Positions 26,374-35,640 of a stretch of 64,000 nt of DNA are shown here, one piece after another. The position numbers were made by a program, and so were the translations under genes. Every line of letters starts with the position of its first letter. Position 1 is the first letter of the stretch. The notes under the pieces are model-generated. The model did not search any database and was not told the origin of the DNA. It saw only the letters and a list, made by a program, of their open reading frames with translations. Where the stretch lies: assembly GCF_006210265.1 (NCBI RefSeq), contig NZ_VCNC01000002.1, positions 496,001 through 560,000 of the forward strand. The letters are read 5' to 3'. This stretch comes from Desulfovibrio sp. UCD-KL4C. Its GTDB lineage: Bacteria > Desulfobacterota > Desulfovibrionia > Desulfovibrionales > Desulfovibrionaceae.

Positions 26374-27912
26374 TTATTCTCTGACACCAGCCATTAGCAA
26401 GCCTATATTATCAAGCTTATCCGTATCAGATACATGGAATTCATCCATAATCTGCCCACAATACATTACCACTATACGATCAGCCAACTGAACAGCTTCG
26501 CCGAGATCTCCGGTTACAAGCAATATTCCAGCCATTTTACGGGCTTCAAGCAGTTTATTCCAAACTTCTTCAGTAGCAGAAATATCAAGCCCCTGAGTCG
26601 GCTGCTCTGCTACAATCAGGTGAGGCTGCCTATAAAGCTCACGGGCCAAGACCATTTTTTGCAAATTACCGCCAGAAAGCTGCCAAGCTAAAGCCTGAAG
26701 TCTTCCGGGACGCACGTCATAATCCTTAACAAGTTCAGCTGCGACTGCAGCGGCTTTATCACGCTTAAGAATAGAACCTTTTGTGAACCCCTGACGAGTT
26801 GTAAGAAGTAGATTATCAACTAAATCAAGATTTCTGGCTGTTGCAAGATCAAGCCTGTCTTCGGGAATATAAGACATGGAATGATTCCAAGTCATTTCCT
26901 CAAAAAACTCACGCCAAGGCTTATCCATTATAAAAATTGTATCCTTTGGAGGCTTGCGGAGTCCGCTGACTCCTTCTACCAGTTCCTGCTGACCATTCCC
27001 TGCGACACCTACTATAGCAACAATCTCGCCCTTATATACATCCAGATTAATGCCACGAAGCCCCATACCAGTCATGCTCTTTACTTCAAGAACCTTTTCC
27101 CCAATTTCCACTTCTTCTTTATCTACTTCAAGTAAAACTTCTTTACCTACCATCCGGCAAGCTAGATCAGCTTTTGATAAAATTTTATCTCTGGGGACTT
27201 CCGCGTCAATTTTACCGCGACGTAAAATAGCAACTTCATCAGCAATTGCCAGCACTTCTTCTAGTTTATGGCTTATAAAAACAACAGATTTACCAAGTCT
27301 GGTCATAGCCCATAAGGCTTCAAAAAGACGAAATGCTTCACGAGGAGTAAGTACGGCAGTAGGCTCATCAAAAATAAGAACGCGACTTTCACGATAAAGC
27401 AGCTTTAAAATTTCAACACGCTGTTTTTCTCCCATGGAAAGGTCAGAAATACGTGCAGCCGGATCAATTTCAAGTTCATAATCTGAAGCCAGCTTACGGA
27501 CCCTAGCATTCATTTCGCGGCGATTAATAAAAAAAGAACCTTCCTGACCAAGTAGAACATTTTCCGCAACAGTCATGGTCTCAACCAGCATAAAATGCTG
27601 ATAGACCATACCAATCCCAGCTTTAATTGCATCTTTTGATGAATTAAAATCAGCTGGAATACCGTCCACTTCAATATATCCTTCGTCAGGTTTAAAGCGT
27701 CCGGCAAGCATGCTCATCAAAGTACTTTTTCCGGCTCCGTTTTCACCAAGCAAAGCCTTGATGCGCCCCGGATATAGATCAAGAGAAATATTATTATTTG
27801 CTACAACTTTACCGAATCGTTTGGTTATCCCTTTCAAAGAGATTAAAGGAGGAGCATCGGCAAACCCTGTTGCTTTCTGCGATTCAGGACGGGTTAAATC
27901 TTGTTCATTCAT
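26374..27912 (-). CDS. Nucleoside/purine ABC transporter ATPase (double-domain)
   Basis: 512 residues carrying two ATP-binding cassettes, as in sugar and BMP-type importers. First cassette: Walker A LLGENGAGKSTLM, signature LSMGEKQRVEI, Walker B VLIFDEPTAVL. The second cassette has a looser Walker A (IVGVAGNGQQEL), signature LSGGNLQKMVLAREL and Walker B LIVAEQPTQGLD. This matches NupO/YufO-like ATPases of nucleoside transport. It is the third transport gene in the operon order binding protein, permease, permease, ATPase, starting 11 bases after the second permease gene. Cytoplasmic face of the inner membrane. Confidence 0.94.
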   Translation of the reverse strand: MNEQDLTRPESQKATGFADAPPLISLKGITKRFGKVVANNNISLDLYPGRIKALLGENGAGKSTLMSMLAGRFKPDEGYIEVDGIPADFNSSKDAIKAGIGMVYQHFMLVETMTVAENVLLGQEGSFFINRREMNARVRKLASDYELEIDPAARISDLSMGEKQRVEILKLLYRESRVLIFDEPTAVLTPREAFRLFEALWAMTRLGKSVVFISHKLEEVLAIADEVAILRRGKIDAEVPRDKILSKADLACRMVGKEVLLEVDKEEVEIGEKVLEVKSMTGMGLRGINLDVYKGEIVAIVGVAGNGQQELVEGVSGLRKPPKDTIFIMDKPWREFFEEMTWNHSMSYIPEDRLDLATARNLDLVDNLLLTTRQGFTKGSILKRDKAAAVAAELVKDYDVRPGRLQALAWQLSGGNLQKMVLARELYRQPHLIVAEQPTQGLDISATEEVWNKLLEARKMAGILLVTGDLGEAVQLADRIVVMYCGQIMDEFHVSDTDKLDNIGLLMAGVRE

Positions 27913-27923
27913 GTCGATTATAC

Positions 27924-28844
27924 CTATCCTTCAGGCTCTATGTTAACTCCGAGATGGGCCGGAGCACTTCCTCCGCGTCCTCGAACAGCAGAAAAAATCA
28001 ACACTAAAATGGTAAGCGCATACGGCAGCATCAACAGAAGGGAAGAAGGAATATTGGTACCGATGGCTTGAAGTCTAAACTGAAAAGCCATTACTCCTCC
28101 GAAAAGATATGCCCCGAAAACAGCTCTACCCGGTCTCCAGAATGCAAAAATAACCAATGCAACCGCAATCCAGCCACGTCCCCCCGAAAGTCCGTTAGCC
28201 CAAAGATGCGTATATGCGAGTGAAAGATACGCTCCGCCAAGACCAATTAAAAATCCGCCGCCTAGGAGTGCAAGCCAGCGCAGTTTTACGGCCTTAAGTC
28301 CGGCAGCCGCAGCTGCCGCAGGATTTTCTCCTACAGCTGTTATAGCCAGCCCCAGACTTGTTCTATTAATAAAAAACATAAACAAAAATGGGATTAAATA
28401 AGATACATATACTAGAGCATCCTGCTTAAAAAAGATATCCCCGATATACGGAATCGAAGAAAGAAACGGAAAAATAAATTTCTCGAATCCTGATCCGGAC
28501 ATCCCGATATAAGGTGTACCGAGAAAATGACAAAGCCCTGTACCTAGTATGGTTAAAGCAAGACCGGAAACGACTTGATTCCCAAGACAGGTGATACAAA
28601 CAAAACCATGTAGCATTGCCATTACTACTCCGGCAAGACCGCCGCATACAAATCCAAGCCAAGGATTTCCGGTTGAATAACTGGCGACGAATGCAACAAA
28701 CGCAGCCATACTCATCATCCCTTCAACCCCAAGATTTAGCACGCCGCCCTTCTCGGTGAGGATTTCACCCAGAGTTGCGTACAAAATAGGAGTACCGGAC
28801 TGAACTGTCGCAGCCAGCAGCGGAACAATAAAACTTTCCAGCAT
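27924..28844 (-). CDS. Nucleoside/purine ABC transporter permease (NupQ/YufQ-like)
   Basis: 306 residues, about eight to nine membrane segments. Typical features of BPD_transp_2 permeases: LYATLGEILTEKGGVLNLGVEGMMSMAA at the start, and SLGLAITAVGENPAAAAAAG, the cytoplasmic loop that contacts the ATPase. Second permease of a BMP-type nucleoside importer, 45 bases after the first permease gene. Confidence 0.93.
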   Translation of the reverse strand: MLESFIVPLLAATVQSGTPILYATLGEILTEKGGVLNLGVEGMMSMAAFVAFVASYSTGNPWLGFVCGGLAGVVMAMLHGFVCITCLGNQVVSGLALTILGTGLCHFLGTPYIGMSGSGFEKFIFPFLSSIPYIGDIFFKQDALVYVSYLIPFLFMFFINRTSLGLAITAVGENPAAAAAAGLKAVKLRWLALLGGGFLIGLGGAYLSLAYTHLWANGLSGGRGWIAVALVIFAFWRPGRAVFGAYLFGGVMAFQFRLQAIGTNIPSSLLLMLPYALTILVLIFSAVRGRGGSAPAHLGVNIEPEG

Positions 28845-28889
28845 TTATATCACCCGATTAGATTTCAAACTGAATTAATGATCAGCCGT

Positions 28890-29948
28890 CTATTTCTTTC
28901 GTGTTATCTTATATGTAACAAGCATTTGCCCTGCGAGCACAGACATGAGAATTAGTCCTTCCATAATCGAACCGAACGCGGCAGGCACCTGAAGTTCAAG
29001 CTGCAAATTTTCTACTCCGACTCTAAGCGCGGCAAGAAGATATGCAGAAACAGCAATATAGAGAGGCTCCAGTCTGGCAAGCCATGCAACAACAATTGCA
29101 GTATAACCGTACCCAACCATAATACTAGGCTGAAGCCTGTTGACTACAGCAGAAGTTTCAATACAGCCTGCCCATCCGGCCAATCCACCGGAAACAGCCA
29201 TAGCAAGAATAGTAAGTTTACCGTACGGAAGACGTGAATACATTGAAACACGCTCCCCTTCCCCTGCTATCTTTATTTCAAAACCTAATCGGGTAAAACG
29301 CATGAAAGCCCACATGCCGACACCGGCGACAATACACACGACGAATCCCCAATGTAGGCGGGTGTCACCGATCTGCCCGACAATAGCGTTTGAAGTAAAT
29401 TCAGGGGTAACAGGAAAACCAAAACTTTTAGGATCTTTCCATACTCCAAAGACAAGATATTCCAAAAGAAGTATGGCGATATAGTTAAGCATCAATGTTG
29501 AAATAATTTCATTAACCTTTAATCTGAGACGCAAGATTGCGGGGATAAAGGCCCATAAGCCACCACAAACTGCAGCCATTAAAAACATTAAAGGCATAAG
29601 CAGATAACTTGGGAGATTAGGAAATGTCAGAGCCGCCCATGTTGCACCGATGGCACCCAACGCGAATTGTCCCTCTGCTCCGATATTCCAGACTTGCATT
29701 CTGAAAGCAGTTGCAACACCAAGTGCGCAAAGAAAAATTGGAATAGATTTTAAGAGAGCATCTTCCAAAGCCCAAGACGCACCAAAAGACCCCTGCCAAA
29801 GCACGAGAAGTCCTTCCACAGCTGATTTACCCTGCAATTCCAGCAGGAGAGCACTTACCCCTAGAGAAAGAACCAGAGCGCCCACGACAATAAACGGGGC
29901 GCCCCAGCTCCAGGGTTCATCGCGCTTTTGTAACCGATAACCCAACAT
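28890..29948 (-). CDS. Nucleoside/purine ABC transporter permease (NupP/YufP-like)
   Basis: 352 residues, multi-spanning. It has WNIGAEGQFALGAIGATWAAL and LKVNEIISTLMLNYIAILLLEYLVFG, conserved in YufP-type permeases, and the coupling loop MRFTRLGFEIKIAGEGERVSMYS. Partner of the adjacent permease, both read by the double ATPase. It begins 8 bases after the binding-protein gene, which indicates tight cotranscription. Confidence 0.93.
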   Translation of the reverse strand: MLGYRLQKRDEPWSWGAPFIVVGALVLSLGVSALLLELQGKSAVEGLLVLWQGSFGASWALEDALLKSIPIFLCALGVATAFRMQVWNIGAEGQFALGAIGATWAALTFPNLPSYLLMPLMFLMAAVCGGLWAFIPAILRLRLKVNEIISTLMLNYIAILLLEYLVFGVWKDPKSFGFPVTPEFTSNAIVGQIGDTRLHWGFVVCIVAGVGMWAFMRFTRLGFEIKIAGEGERVSMYSRLPYGKLTILAMAVSGGLAGWAGCIETSAVVNRLQPSIMVGYGYTAIVVAWLARLEPLYIAVSAYLLAALRVGVENLQLELQVPAAFGSIMEGLILMSVLAGQMLVTYKITRKK

Positions 29949-29956
29949 AAATTATA

Positions 29957-31030
29957 TTACTCTGTGTTTCCGACTATGCCTTCGACAAACCAAGTCATGC
30001 CGAGAAGCTTAGAATCGTCAATGGACTGTCCGGCAGGAACAACAACTTTACCAGACTGATCTTTAATTGGACCGGTAAAAACCTTCAGTTTTTTGGCAAT
30101 AATCTCAGCTTTAACAGCATTAACTTTGTCCTGAACATTTTTTGGAACAAGAGAAGAGAAAGGTGAGATACCTACTACACCTTTATCTATGCCCCACCAC
30201 AAAGATTCACCGCCTTTCCACTTGCCGTCACGGACCTGCTCAACAACTTGTGTGAAGAGTGGTGTCCAGTTCCAAATTGCAGCAGTAAGGTGAGATTTAG
30301 GAGCAAGTTTAGCCATATCTGAGTTATAGCCAATGGAGTATTTTCCACGTTCCTGTGCAGCTTCCTGAGGACCGGGGGAATCCTGATGCTGAGTAATAAT
30401 GTCAGCACCCATATCAAGAATGCTGATAGCAGCGTCTTTTTCAAGAGCAGGATCATACCATGATTTAGTCCAAACGACACGAACAGTAGCTTTAGGATTA
30501 ACAGAACGTGCACCAAGGGTGAATGCGTTAATACCGCGAATAACTTCAGGAATTGGAAAAGCAGCAACGTAGCCGATGATGTTACTTTTGGTCATCATAC
30601 CGGCAACTACACCTGTCAGGTAACGAGCCTGATACATGCGGCCAAAATAATTACTCATATTAGGAGTAGTCTTGAATCCTGAACAATGCATGAAAGCTAC
30701 TTTAGGAAATTTTTTGGAAACTTTAACCATAGGGTCCATGTAACCGAAACTTGTTCCGAAAATTACATCATAACCTTTGCGGGCAAAGTTAAGAACTACG
30801 CGTTCAGCGTCTGTTCCTTCAGGCACGGACTCAACAAAGGAAGTTTCAACATAAGGAAGTTTATCAATAGCAATACGTCCCTGATCCTGGGCGTATGAAT
30901 AGCCAGCATCAGCAACAGGTGAAATGTAAACAAAACCGACTTTAACTTTTTTCTTGGCATCAGCAAAAGCAACAGTTGCCATCATTACAGACATTGCTGC
31001 AACGATGACCATGATCATTAACTTACGCAT
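29957..31030 (-). CDS. BMP family periplasmic substrate-binding protein
   Basis: 357 residues. A cleavable signal peptide ends around residue 23 (ATVAFADA); there is no lipobox cysteine, so it is probably a soluble periplasmic protein. The mature part has KVKVGFVYISPVADAGYSYAQDQG and VVLNFARKGYDVIFGTSFGY, ITQHQDSPGPQEAAQERG and KGVVGISPF, all typical of the BMP/PnrA/Med family that binds nucleosides or purines. It is the first gene of the importer operon. Upstream at 31119-31142 is an inverted repeat that may control it. The neighbouring gpt gene supports a purine ligand. Confidence 0.92.
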   Translation of the reverse strand: MRKLMIMVIVAAMSVMMATVAFADAKKKVKVGFVYISPVADAGYSYAQDQGRIAIDKLPYVETSFVESVPEGTDAERVVLNFARKGYDVIFGTSFGYMDPMVKVSKKFPKVAFMHCSGFKTTPNMSNYFGRMYQARYLTGVVAGMMTKSNIIGYVAAFPIPEVIRGINAFTLGARSVNPKATVRVVWTKSWYDPALEKDAAISILDMGADIITQHQDSPGPQEAAQERGKYSIGYNSDMAKLAPKSHLTAAIWNWTPLFTQVVEQVRDGKWKGGESLWWGIDKGVVGISPFSSLVPKNVQDKVNAVKAEIIAKKLKVFTGPIKDQSGKVVVPAGQSIDDSKLLGMTWFVEGIVGNTE

Positions 31031-31118
31031 TCTCTACTCCTTAAATAAGACAATACCATTTTTGATCCTGAAAGCCCGTTTTAAACGGCTCCATCCCTCC
31101 AACAACAAAAAAACATGT

Positions 31119-31142
31119 ATGCATTGCTACATAGCAATACAT
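31119..31142. promoter_or_regulatory. Inverted repeat in the leader of the BMP importer operon
   Basis: ATGCATTGCTA (31119-31129) and TAGCAATACAT (31132-31142) form an 11-bp inverted repeat with a 2-base centre and one mismatch. It lies about 90 bases upstream of the binding-protein start and may be an operator for a purine-responsive regulator. No purine riboswitch sequence was recognised in this leader. Confidence 0.45.
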
Positions 31143-31289
31143 AATAAAAACAAAGCCTGAACAAAAAAAAAGAAATACTAAAACAACTTCTAAGCATTTC
31201 ATACCTGGAAGTTGATAAGTATTATTTAATAGGTTTGTTATGACCTTTAAATATAATTAAGACTTGTTAAAAACAAATTTCAATAAAAA

Positions 31290-31775
31290 TTATTCGCCCT
31301 GCACACTCTTCACAATAGGTTGTACAAACTGAGTTTCACTGTCCCAAGGAAACAAAATCCATGTATCCTGACTAACCTCTGATATAAATGTCTCAACAAG
31401 GGGACGTCCTTCAGGCTTTGCGTATAAAGTAGCAAAATGAGCCTTAGGCACCATTTCTCTAACAATTTTAGCTGTCTTTCCAGTATCAACGAGATCGTCA
31501 ACGAGGAGCCAGCCTTCACCGTCTCCCTCAATACCTTTAAGAACTGTAGTTTTCTTTTCCTGTATTTTCCAATCATAGGTGGAAATACAAATTGTGTCGA
31601 TATGTCTTATGTCCAACTCGCGAGCCAAAATTGCAGCAGGAACAAGACCGCCACGGGTAACAGCTATAATACCTTTAAATGGACCAAGCTTAAGAAGTCG
31701 TCTCGATAATTCTCTGGAATCTCTGTGCAACTTGTCCCATGAAATAAGAAATGTTTTTTTATAATTGTCTGCCAT
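31290..31775 (-). CDS. gpt: Xanthine-guanine phosphoribosyltransferase
   Basis: 161 residues. Converts guanine and xanthine with PRPP to GMP and XMP in purine salvage. [20 protein letters not shown] and [22 protein letters not shown] match Gpt, and the PRPP-binding motif reads [13 protein letters not shown] near residue 90. Ends with the Gpt-like FPWD. Length agrees with the family. It lies upstream of the BMP importer on the same strand with a 259-base gap, so it is probably a separate transcript of the same pathway. Confidence 0.95.
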   Translation of the reverse strand: MADNYKKTFLISWDKLHRDSRELSRRLLKLGPFKGIIAVTRGGLVPAAILARELDIRHIDTICISTYDWKIQEKKTTVLKGIEGDGEGWLLVDDLVDTGKTAKIVREMVPKAHFATLYAKPEGRPLVETFISEVSQDTWILFPWDSETQFVQPIVKSVQGE

Positions 31776-31879
31776 GGCAGTTCACCCTTAAATTTACTGT
31801 AAATAAGTACTTGAATTAATACCCGTCAGTAGGCTCAATAGATTTTCCATCAGCCACGCGGCTTTTCCTAGCTCATGGA

Positions 31880-32206
31880 ATGACTCAGGGCAACATAAAA
31901 AAAGACAATTCTTTTTATAAAGTTATTAATAGCAATGATGCAAACCTTAGCAACTTAGCTGAAAAAATTCTGCAAAAATCAACCTCACAAGATACCTACG
32001 CAGAAAATCTTGCTTCAAAAATTAATCAACTGATTAAAAAAGATAAGACAACCAGCTTAATTTATCTTAAAATAAATTCATGAATTGCAACATACGTCAA
32101 AGGTGATTCGTATGAAATGCTTATGAAAAAGGTAACATCCGCATTAAACTCATCTACGAAACAAGGAGCTGGTGAAGTTGCTGTTTACAAAAACTCAGCA
32201 AACTAG
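31880..32206 (+). pseudogene. Small unknown ORF interrupted by an in-frame TGA
   Basis: Reading from an ATG at 31880 gives 67 residues (MTQGNIKKDNSFYKV ... YLKINS), then a TGA at 32081-32083. The same frame then stays open for 40 more codons (IATYVKGDSYEML ... VYKNSAN) to a TAG at 32204. The frame is also open upstream of the ATG, from a TAA near 31829. The product resembles nothing I know. The simplest reading is a gene broken by a Trp-to-stop mutation. A weak hairpin (CATACG ... CGTATG) 7 bases after the TGA leaves a small possibility of selenocysteine. No strong ribosome site. Confidence 0.45.
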
Positions 32207-32223
32207 CCACGAAAAATTCTGCC

Positions 32224-34164
32224 ATGACCAAGTACAAACTATTATACACTTTCATAGCTGTAACGGCTCTGCTTATTTCTTTATCCGCTTGTGCTAAAAC
32301 ACAAGTAGAAGTCCACTCTAAGGGAGAAATCAGCGGTGGGCGCGTCGATAAAACTGAACTTATTCCACTGCGTGATTTCTTCAAAAACCCTGTTGCCAGC
32401 GCGTTCAGTATTTCTCCGGACGGAAGTAAAGTTGCGTGGAAAGCTCCATGGAAAGAACGCATGAATATATTCGTTAAAGACCTTACTTCAGAGAAAGTAA
32501 CTCGTATAACTGCAAGTACTGCCCGTAATATATCCGGATATTACTGGATTGGAAATGAACACATTATTTACAGTCAGGATACCGGAGGAGATGAAAATTT
32601 TCACATCTATTCCGCTCCGATTGACGGAAGCGGTTCTATCGACTTGACTCCTTTTGAAAAAACTAGAACTGGCCTGATAGATGATCTTGAAAATGACAAC
32701 GACCATGTTTTAATCACCATGAATAAACGAGACCCTCATTTTTTTGATGTATTCAAACTCAATGTTATTACCGGGGACCTTGAACTTGTAGCTGAAAACC
32801 CTGGGAACATTATAGCATGGATGACGGATAACATAGGCAAGCTAAGGATAGCCATAGCAAGCCAAGGTGGTAAAAACATAATTCTCTACCGTAAAAATAT
32901 TCAAGATAAGTTTACCCCGCTTAAGACTCTAGATTTCCGTACAACTTTTTCACCACTCTTTTTCGATTTTGATAATAAAAAAATCTATGTCACCACAAAT
33001 ATCGGCCGAGATAAGGACGCTATTTATCTTTATAATCCTGCAAATGATAAACTTGAACATCTAATTTTCGAGCATCCTGATGTAGACGCCGAAACTCTTA
33101 TCAGATCCAAAAAACGTAAAGTTATCACAGGCGCAGGATATTACTCTGATAAACCACACTATGTTTTCTTTGATGATGAAAGAGAAGAAATTCAAAACGA
33201 TCTAGAATCCAAATTGCCCGGATATTCCGTAGTCGTTACCGGAGTAAGTAAAGATGAAACAAAAATGATTGTCAGAACATATTCTGATCGCAGCCTTGGA
33301 GCGGGATATATTTATGACGTTCCAAGTAAAAAACTTGATAAAATAGCAGACGTCAGCCCGTGGTTTAACGAACCTAAAATGGCAAAAACTAAACCTATTA
33401 CGTTCACTTCGCGCGACGGACTTACTCTTCACGGATATATCAGCCTTCCCGTAGGACTACCTCCTGTGAACCTTCCTTTAGTACTTAACCCGCATGGCGG
33501 ACCGTGGGCCAGAAACTATTGGGGATTTAATCCTGAAACACAATTTCTGAACAATAGAGGAATTGCCGTTTTACAGGTTAACTACCGCGGCTCAACGGGG
33601 TACGGCAAAGAATTTTGGAAAAAAGGATTCAAGCAGTGGGGACTTACAATGCAAGACGATCTGACTGACGCTGTAAAATGGGCTATAGATCAAGGCATTG
33701 CCGACCCAAAAAAAGTAGCCATATACGGAGCTTCTTACGGCGGATACGCAACACTTGCAGGTCTGACATTTACCCCGGACCTCTACGCATGCGGCATTGA
33801 TTATGTCGGCCCTTCTAACCTGTTTACCTTGATGAATTCGCTGCCACCATACTGGGAAATGGAAAGAGACCGCTTCTACACTATGGTTGGTGATCCAATC
33901 CGCGATAAAAAAATGCTCACCAAAGTTTCTCCGGTTTTTCATGTAGATAAAATCACTGCACCACTTTTTGTAGCACAGGGCGCAAATGATCCTCGCGTAA
34001 AAAAGGCTGAATCAGACCAGATTGTTGATGCACTTAGAAAGCACGGAGTGTCCGTGGAATATATGGTAAAGGATAATGAAGGGCATGGTTTTGCGAATCA
34101 AGAAAACAAATTTGAATTCTATGAAGCAATGGAAAAGTTTCTGAATAAACATTTGTTGCAGTAA
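32224..34164 (+). CDS. S9 family prolyl oligopeptidase-like lipoprotein
   Basis: 646 residues. Lipoprotein signal with lipobox LSAC (Cys22-23 region), so it is membrane-anchored on the periplasmic side. Residues about 60-370 form a beta-propeller (FSISPDGSKVAWKAPWKERMN, then repeats with DPHFFDVFKLN). The C-terminal alpha/beta hydrolase has NPHGGPWARNYWG and the catalytic triad Ser504 in GASYGGYAT, Asp589 in GANDPRV and His621 in EGHGF. It should cleave short peptides or acylated peptides (acylaminoacyl peptidase group). It converges with the Lpd-like gene, with only two bases between the stops. Confidence 0.93.
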   Translation: MTKYKLLYTFIAVTALLISLSACAKTQVEVHSKGEISGGRVDKTELIPLRDFFKNPVASAFSISPDGSKVAWKAPWKERMNIFVKDLTSEKVTRITASTARNISGYYWIGNEHIIYSQDTGGDENFHIYSAPIDGSGSIDLTPFEKTRTGLIDDLENDNDHVLITMNKRDPHFFDVFKLNVITGDLELVAENPGNIIAWMTDNIGKLRIAIASQGGKNIILYRKNIQDKFTPLKTLDFRTTFSPLFFDFDNKKIYVTTNIGRDKDAIYLYNPANDKLEHLIFEHPDVDAETLIRSKKRKVITGAGYYSDKPHYVFFDDEREEIQNDLESKLPGYSVVVTGVSKDETKMIVRTYSDRSLGAGYIYDVPSKKLDKIADVSPWFNEPKMAKTKPITFTSRDGLTLHGYISLPVGLPPVNLPLVLNPHGGPWARNYWGFNPETQFLNNRGIAVLQVNYRGSTGYGKEFWKKGFKQWGLTMQDDLTDAVKWAIDQGIADPKKVAIYGASYGGYATLAGLTFTPDLYACGIDYVGPSNLFTLMNSLPPYWEMERDRFYTMVGDPIRDKKMLTKVSPVFHVDKITAPLFVAQGANDPRVKKAESDQIVDALRKHGVSVEYMVKDNEGHGFANQENKFEFYEAMEKFLNKHLLQ

Positions 34165-34166
34165 AC

Positions 34167-35612
34167 TTATCCCCGATACGAAAAAAACATCTTAAGTATT
34201 TTCCTGACTCGATCGGAAAATATTTTTTCTCCAAGAAGTTTACCAGCAACTTTCTTGTTCATTTCTATCAGTGTCGGATATGGGTGAATTGCGCCAGCGA
34301 GCGTTGCCAGTCCGACACTGCCATTAACTGCAGCCACCCATTCTCCCATCAGTTCTCCAGCATGTACTGCAACAATTTGAACGCCAAGCGGCTTACCCTT
34401 AACGTCAAGAAGTAATTTTATCCGCCCGCGACCTTCACCTTCAACCAAAGCCCTATCGTTTCCTGAAAATTCTTCTACAACAGTTGTATACCTGATTCCC
34501 AACTTCCTCGCTCTTGATTCGTTGAGTCCCACACTCGCAAGTTCAGGATCAGAATATGTACACCAAGGCAGCCATTTATAATTTGCCTTACGCGGCAAAT
34601 GCAGCACTGCATTGGTGACAATTATCCCGCCTTCGTAACCAGCGGCATGTGTAAAACGATACTTTCCAGTAACATCTCCGGCCGCATAAATATTTTTAAG
34701 CGAAGTACGCATTCTGGCATCGACATCAATACCATTAGAGTTATAAGCTATACCGATTTCATTAAGATTTAGAGTAGTTATATTTGCTTTACGTCCTAAC
34801 GCGACAAGAAGCTTCTGACCGGTAACAATATGTCGAGCAGTCGCCCCCTTCTGATCATTTTCCAAAATAACTTCGATTCCGCCAGAACTCTCGCGAACCT
34901 GTTCAACTTTCGCACCCAATATAAACTTTACGCCATCCTGAACCATACCATCCATCACATATTGCGCCATATCAAGATCTTCTCTGCTCAAAATATGATC
35001 ACTGCGCTGAAGAACAGTAACTTCGCATCCTAACCGCTGAAAGGCCTGCGCCATCTCTATGGCAATAGGTCCTCCTCCTAATATCAAAAGCGAAGAAGGA
35101 AGCTCCTGTAATGAAAAAATATCCTTATTAGTTAGGTAGGGGACATCTTTCAAACCTGGGATAGGCGGAGCTGAAGGAGATGAGCCTGTAGCAATAACCC
35201 ATGAACGTGCAGAAACAGTTTTGCCTTCCATCAGTATGGAATGATCATCTACAAAAGATGGAGAACCGAATTTAACCTCGACACCTAGAGAATTAAAACG
35301 TTCGACGGAATCATGTTTTTGAATCTCAGAAATAACCGATGAAATACGTTCCGAAACCTTGGAATAGTCAACAGGAAGAAGTTTTACAGAAGGCAGGCCG
35401 AAATCTTGAGTTTTCCCCATTAAATGGCGTACTCTGGCTGTTCGAATCAAAGTTTTACTCGGTACACACCCGTAATGAAGACAATCACCGCCTAGGCTAT
35501 TTTCTTTTTCAATCAGTAAAACTTTTACTCCAAGCTGTGCAGCTCCGGCGGCAACAGTCAGGCCAGCAGCTCCTCCACCGATTATACCTAAATCGTAATC
35601 GTAAATCGGCAT
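34167..35612 (-). CDS. Pyridine nucleotide-disulfide oxidoreductase (Lpd/MerA-like)
   Basis: 481 residues. FAD motif GIIGGGAAGLTVAAGAAQLG at the start, redox-active disulfide in GGDCLHYGCVPSKTL (CX4C), central NAD(P) motif LLILGGGPIAIEMAQAFQRLG, FAD motif NIYAAGDVTGKYRFTHAA, and a C-terminal dimerisation domain with IHPYPTLIEMNKKV. The IHPYPT motif and lack of the HxxxxE of true dihydrolipoamide dehydrogenase point to the mercuric reductase-like branch with unknown substrate. No MerA heavy-metal domain or lipoyl enzyme genes are nearby. It follows glucokinase by 28 bases on the same strand and may be cotranscribed. Confidence 0.88.
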   Translation of the reverse strand: MPIYDYDLGIIGGGAAGLTVAAGAAQLGVKVLLIEKENSLGGDCLHYGCVPSKTLIRTARVRHLMGKTQDFGLPSVKLLPVDYSKVSERISSVISEIQKHDSVERFNSLGVEVKFGSPSFVDDHSILMEGKTVSARSWVIATGSSPSAPPIPGLKDVPYLTNKDIFSLQELPSSLLILGGGPIAIEMAQAFQRLGCEVTVLQRSDHILSREDLDMAQYVMDGMVQDGVKFILGAKVEQVRESSGGIEVILENDQKGATARHIVTGQKLLVALGRKANITTLNLNEIGIAYNSNGIDVDARMRTSLKNIYAAGDVTGKYRFTHAAGYEGGIIVTNAVLHLPRKANYKWLPWCTYSDPELASVGLNESRARKLGIRYTTVVEEFSGNDRALVEGEGRGRIKLLLDVKGKPLGVQIVAVHAGELMGEWVAAVNGSVGLATLAGAIHPYPTLIEMNKKVAGKLLGEKIFSDRVRKILKMFFSYRG

Positions 35613-35640
35613 ATCAAAACCATCCTGTTAATATTTTTCA

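Noticed and set aside
31031-31289. A purine riboswitch before the BMP importer operon
   Set aside because: The conserved core of the guanine/adenine aptamer (the paired TATA..GTTT and CTAC elements) was not found on either strand.
34167-35612. Calling the flavoprotein dihydrolipoamide dehydrogenase (lpd)
   Set aside because: No lipoyl enzyme genes nearby, and the C-terminal motif IHPYPT fits the mercuric reductase-like branch better.
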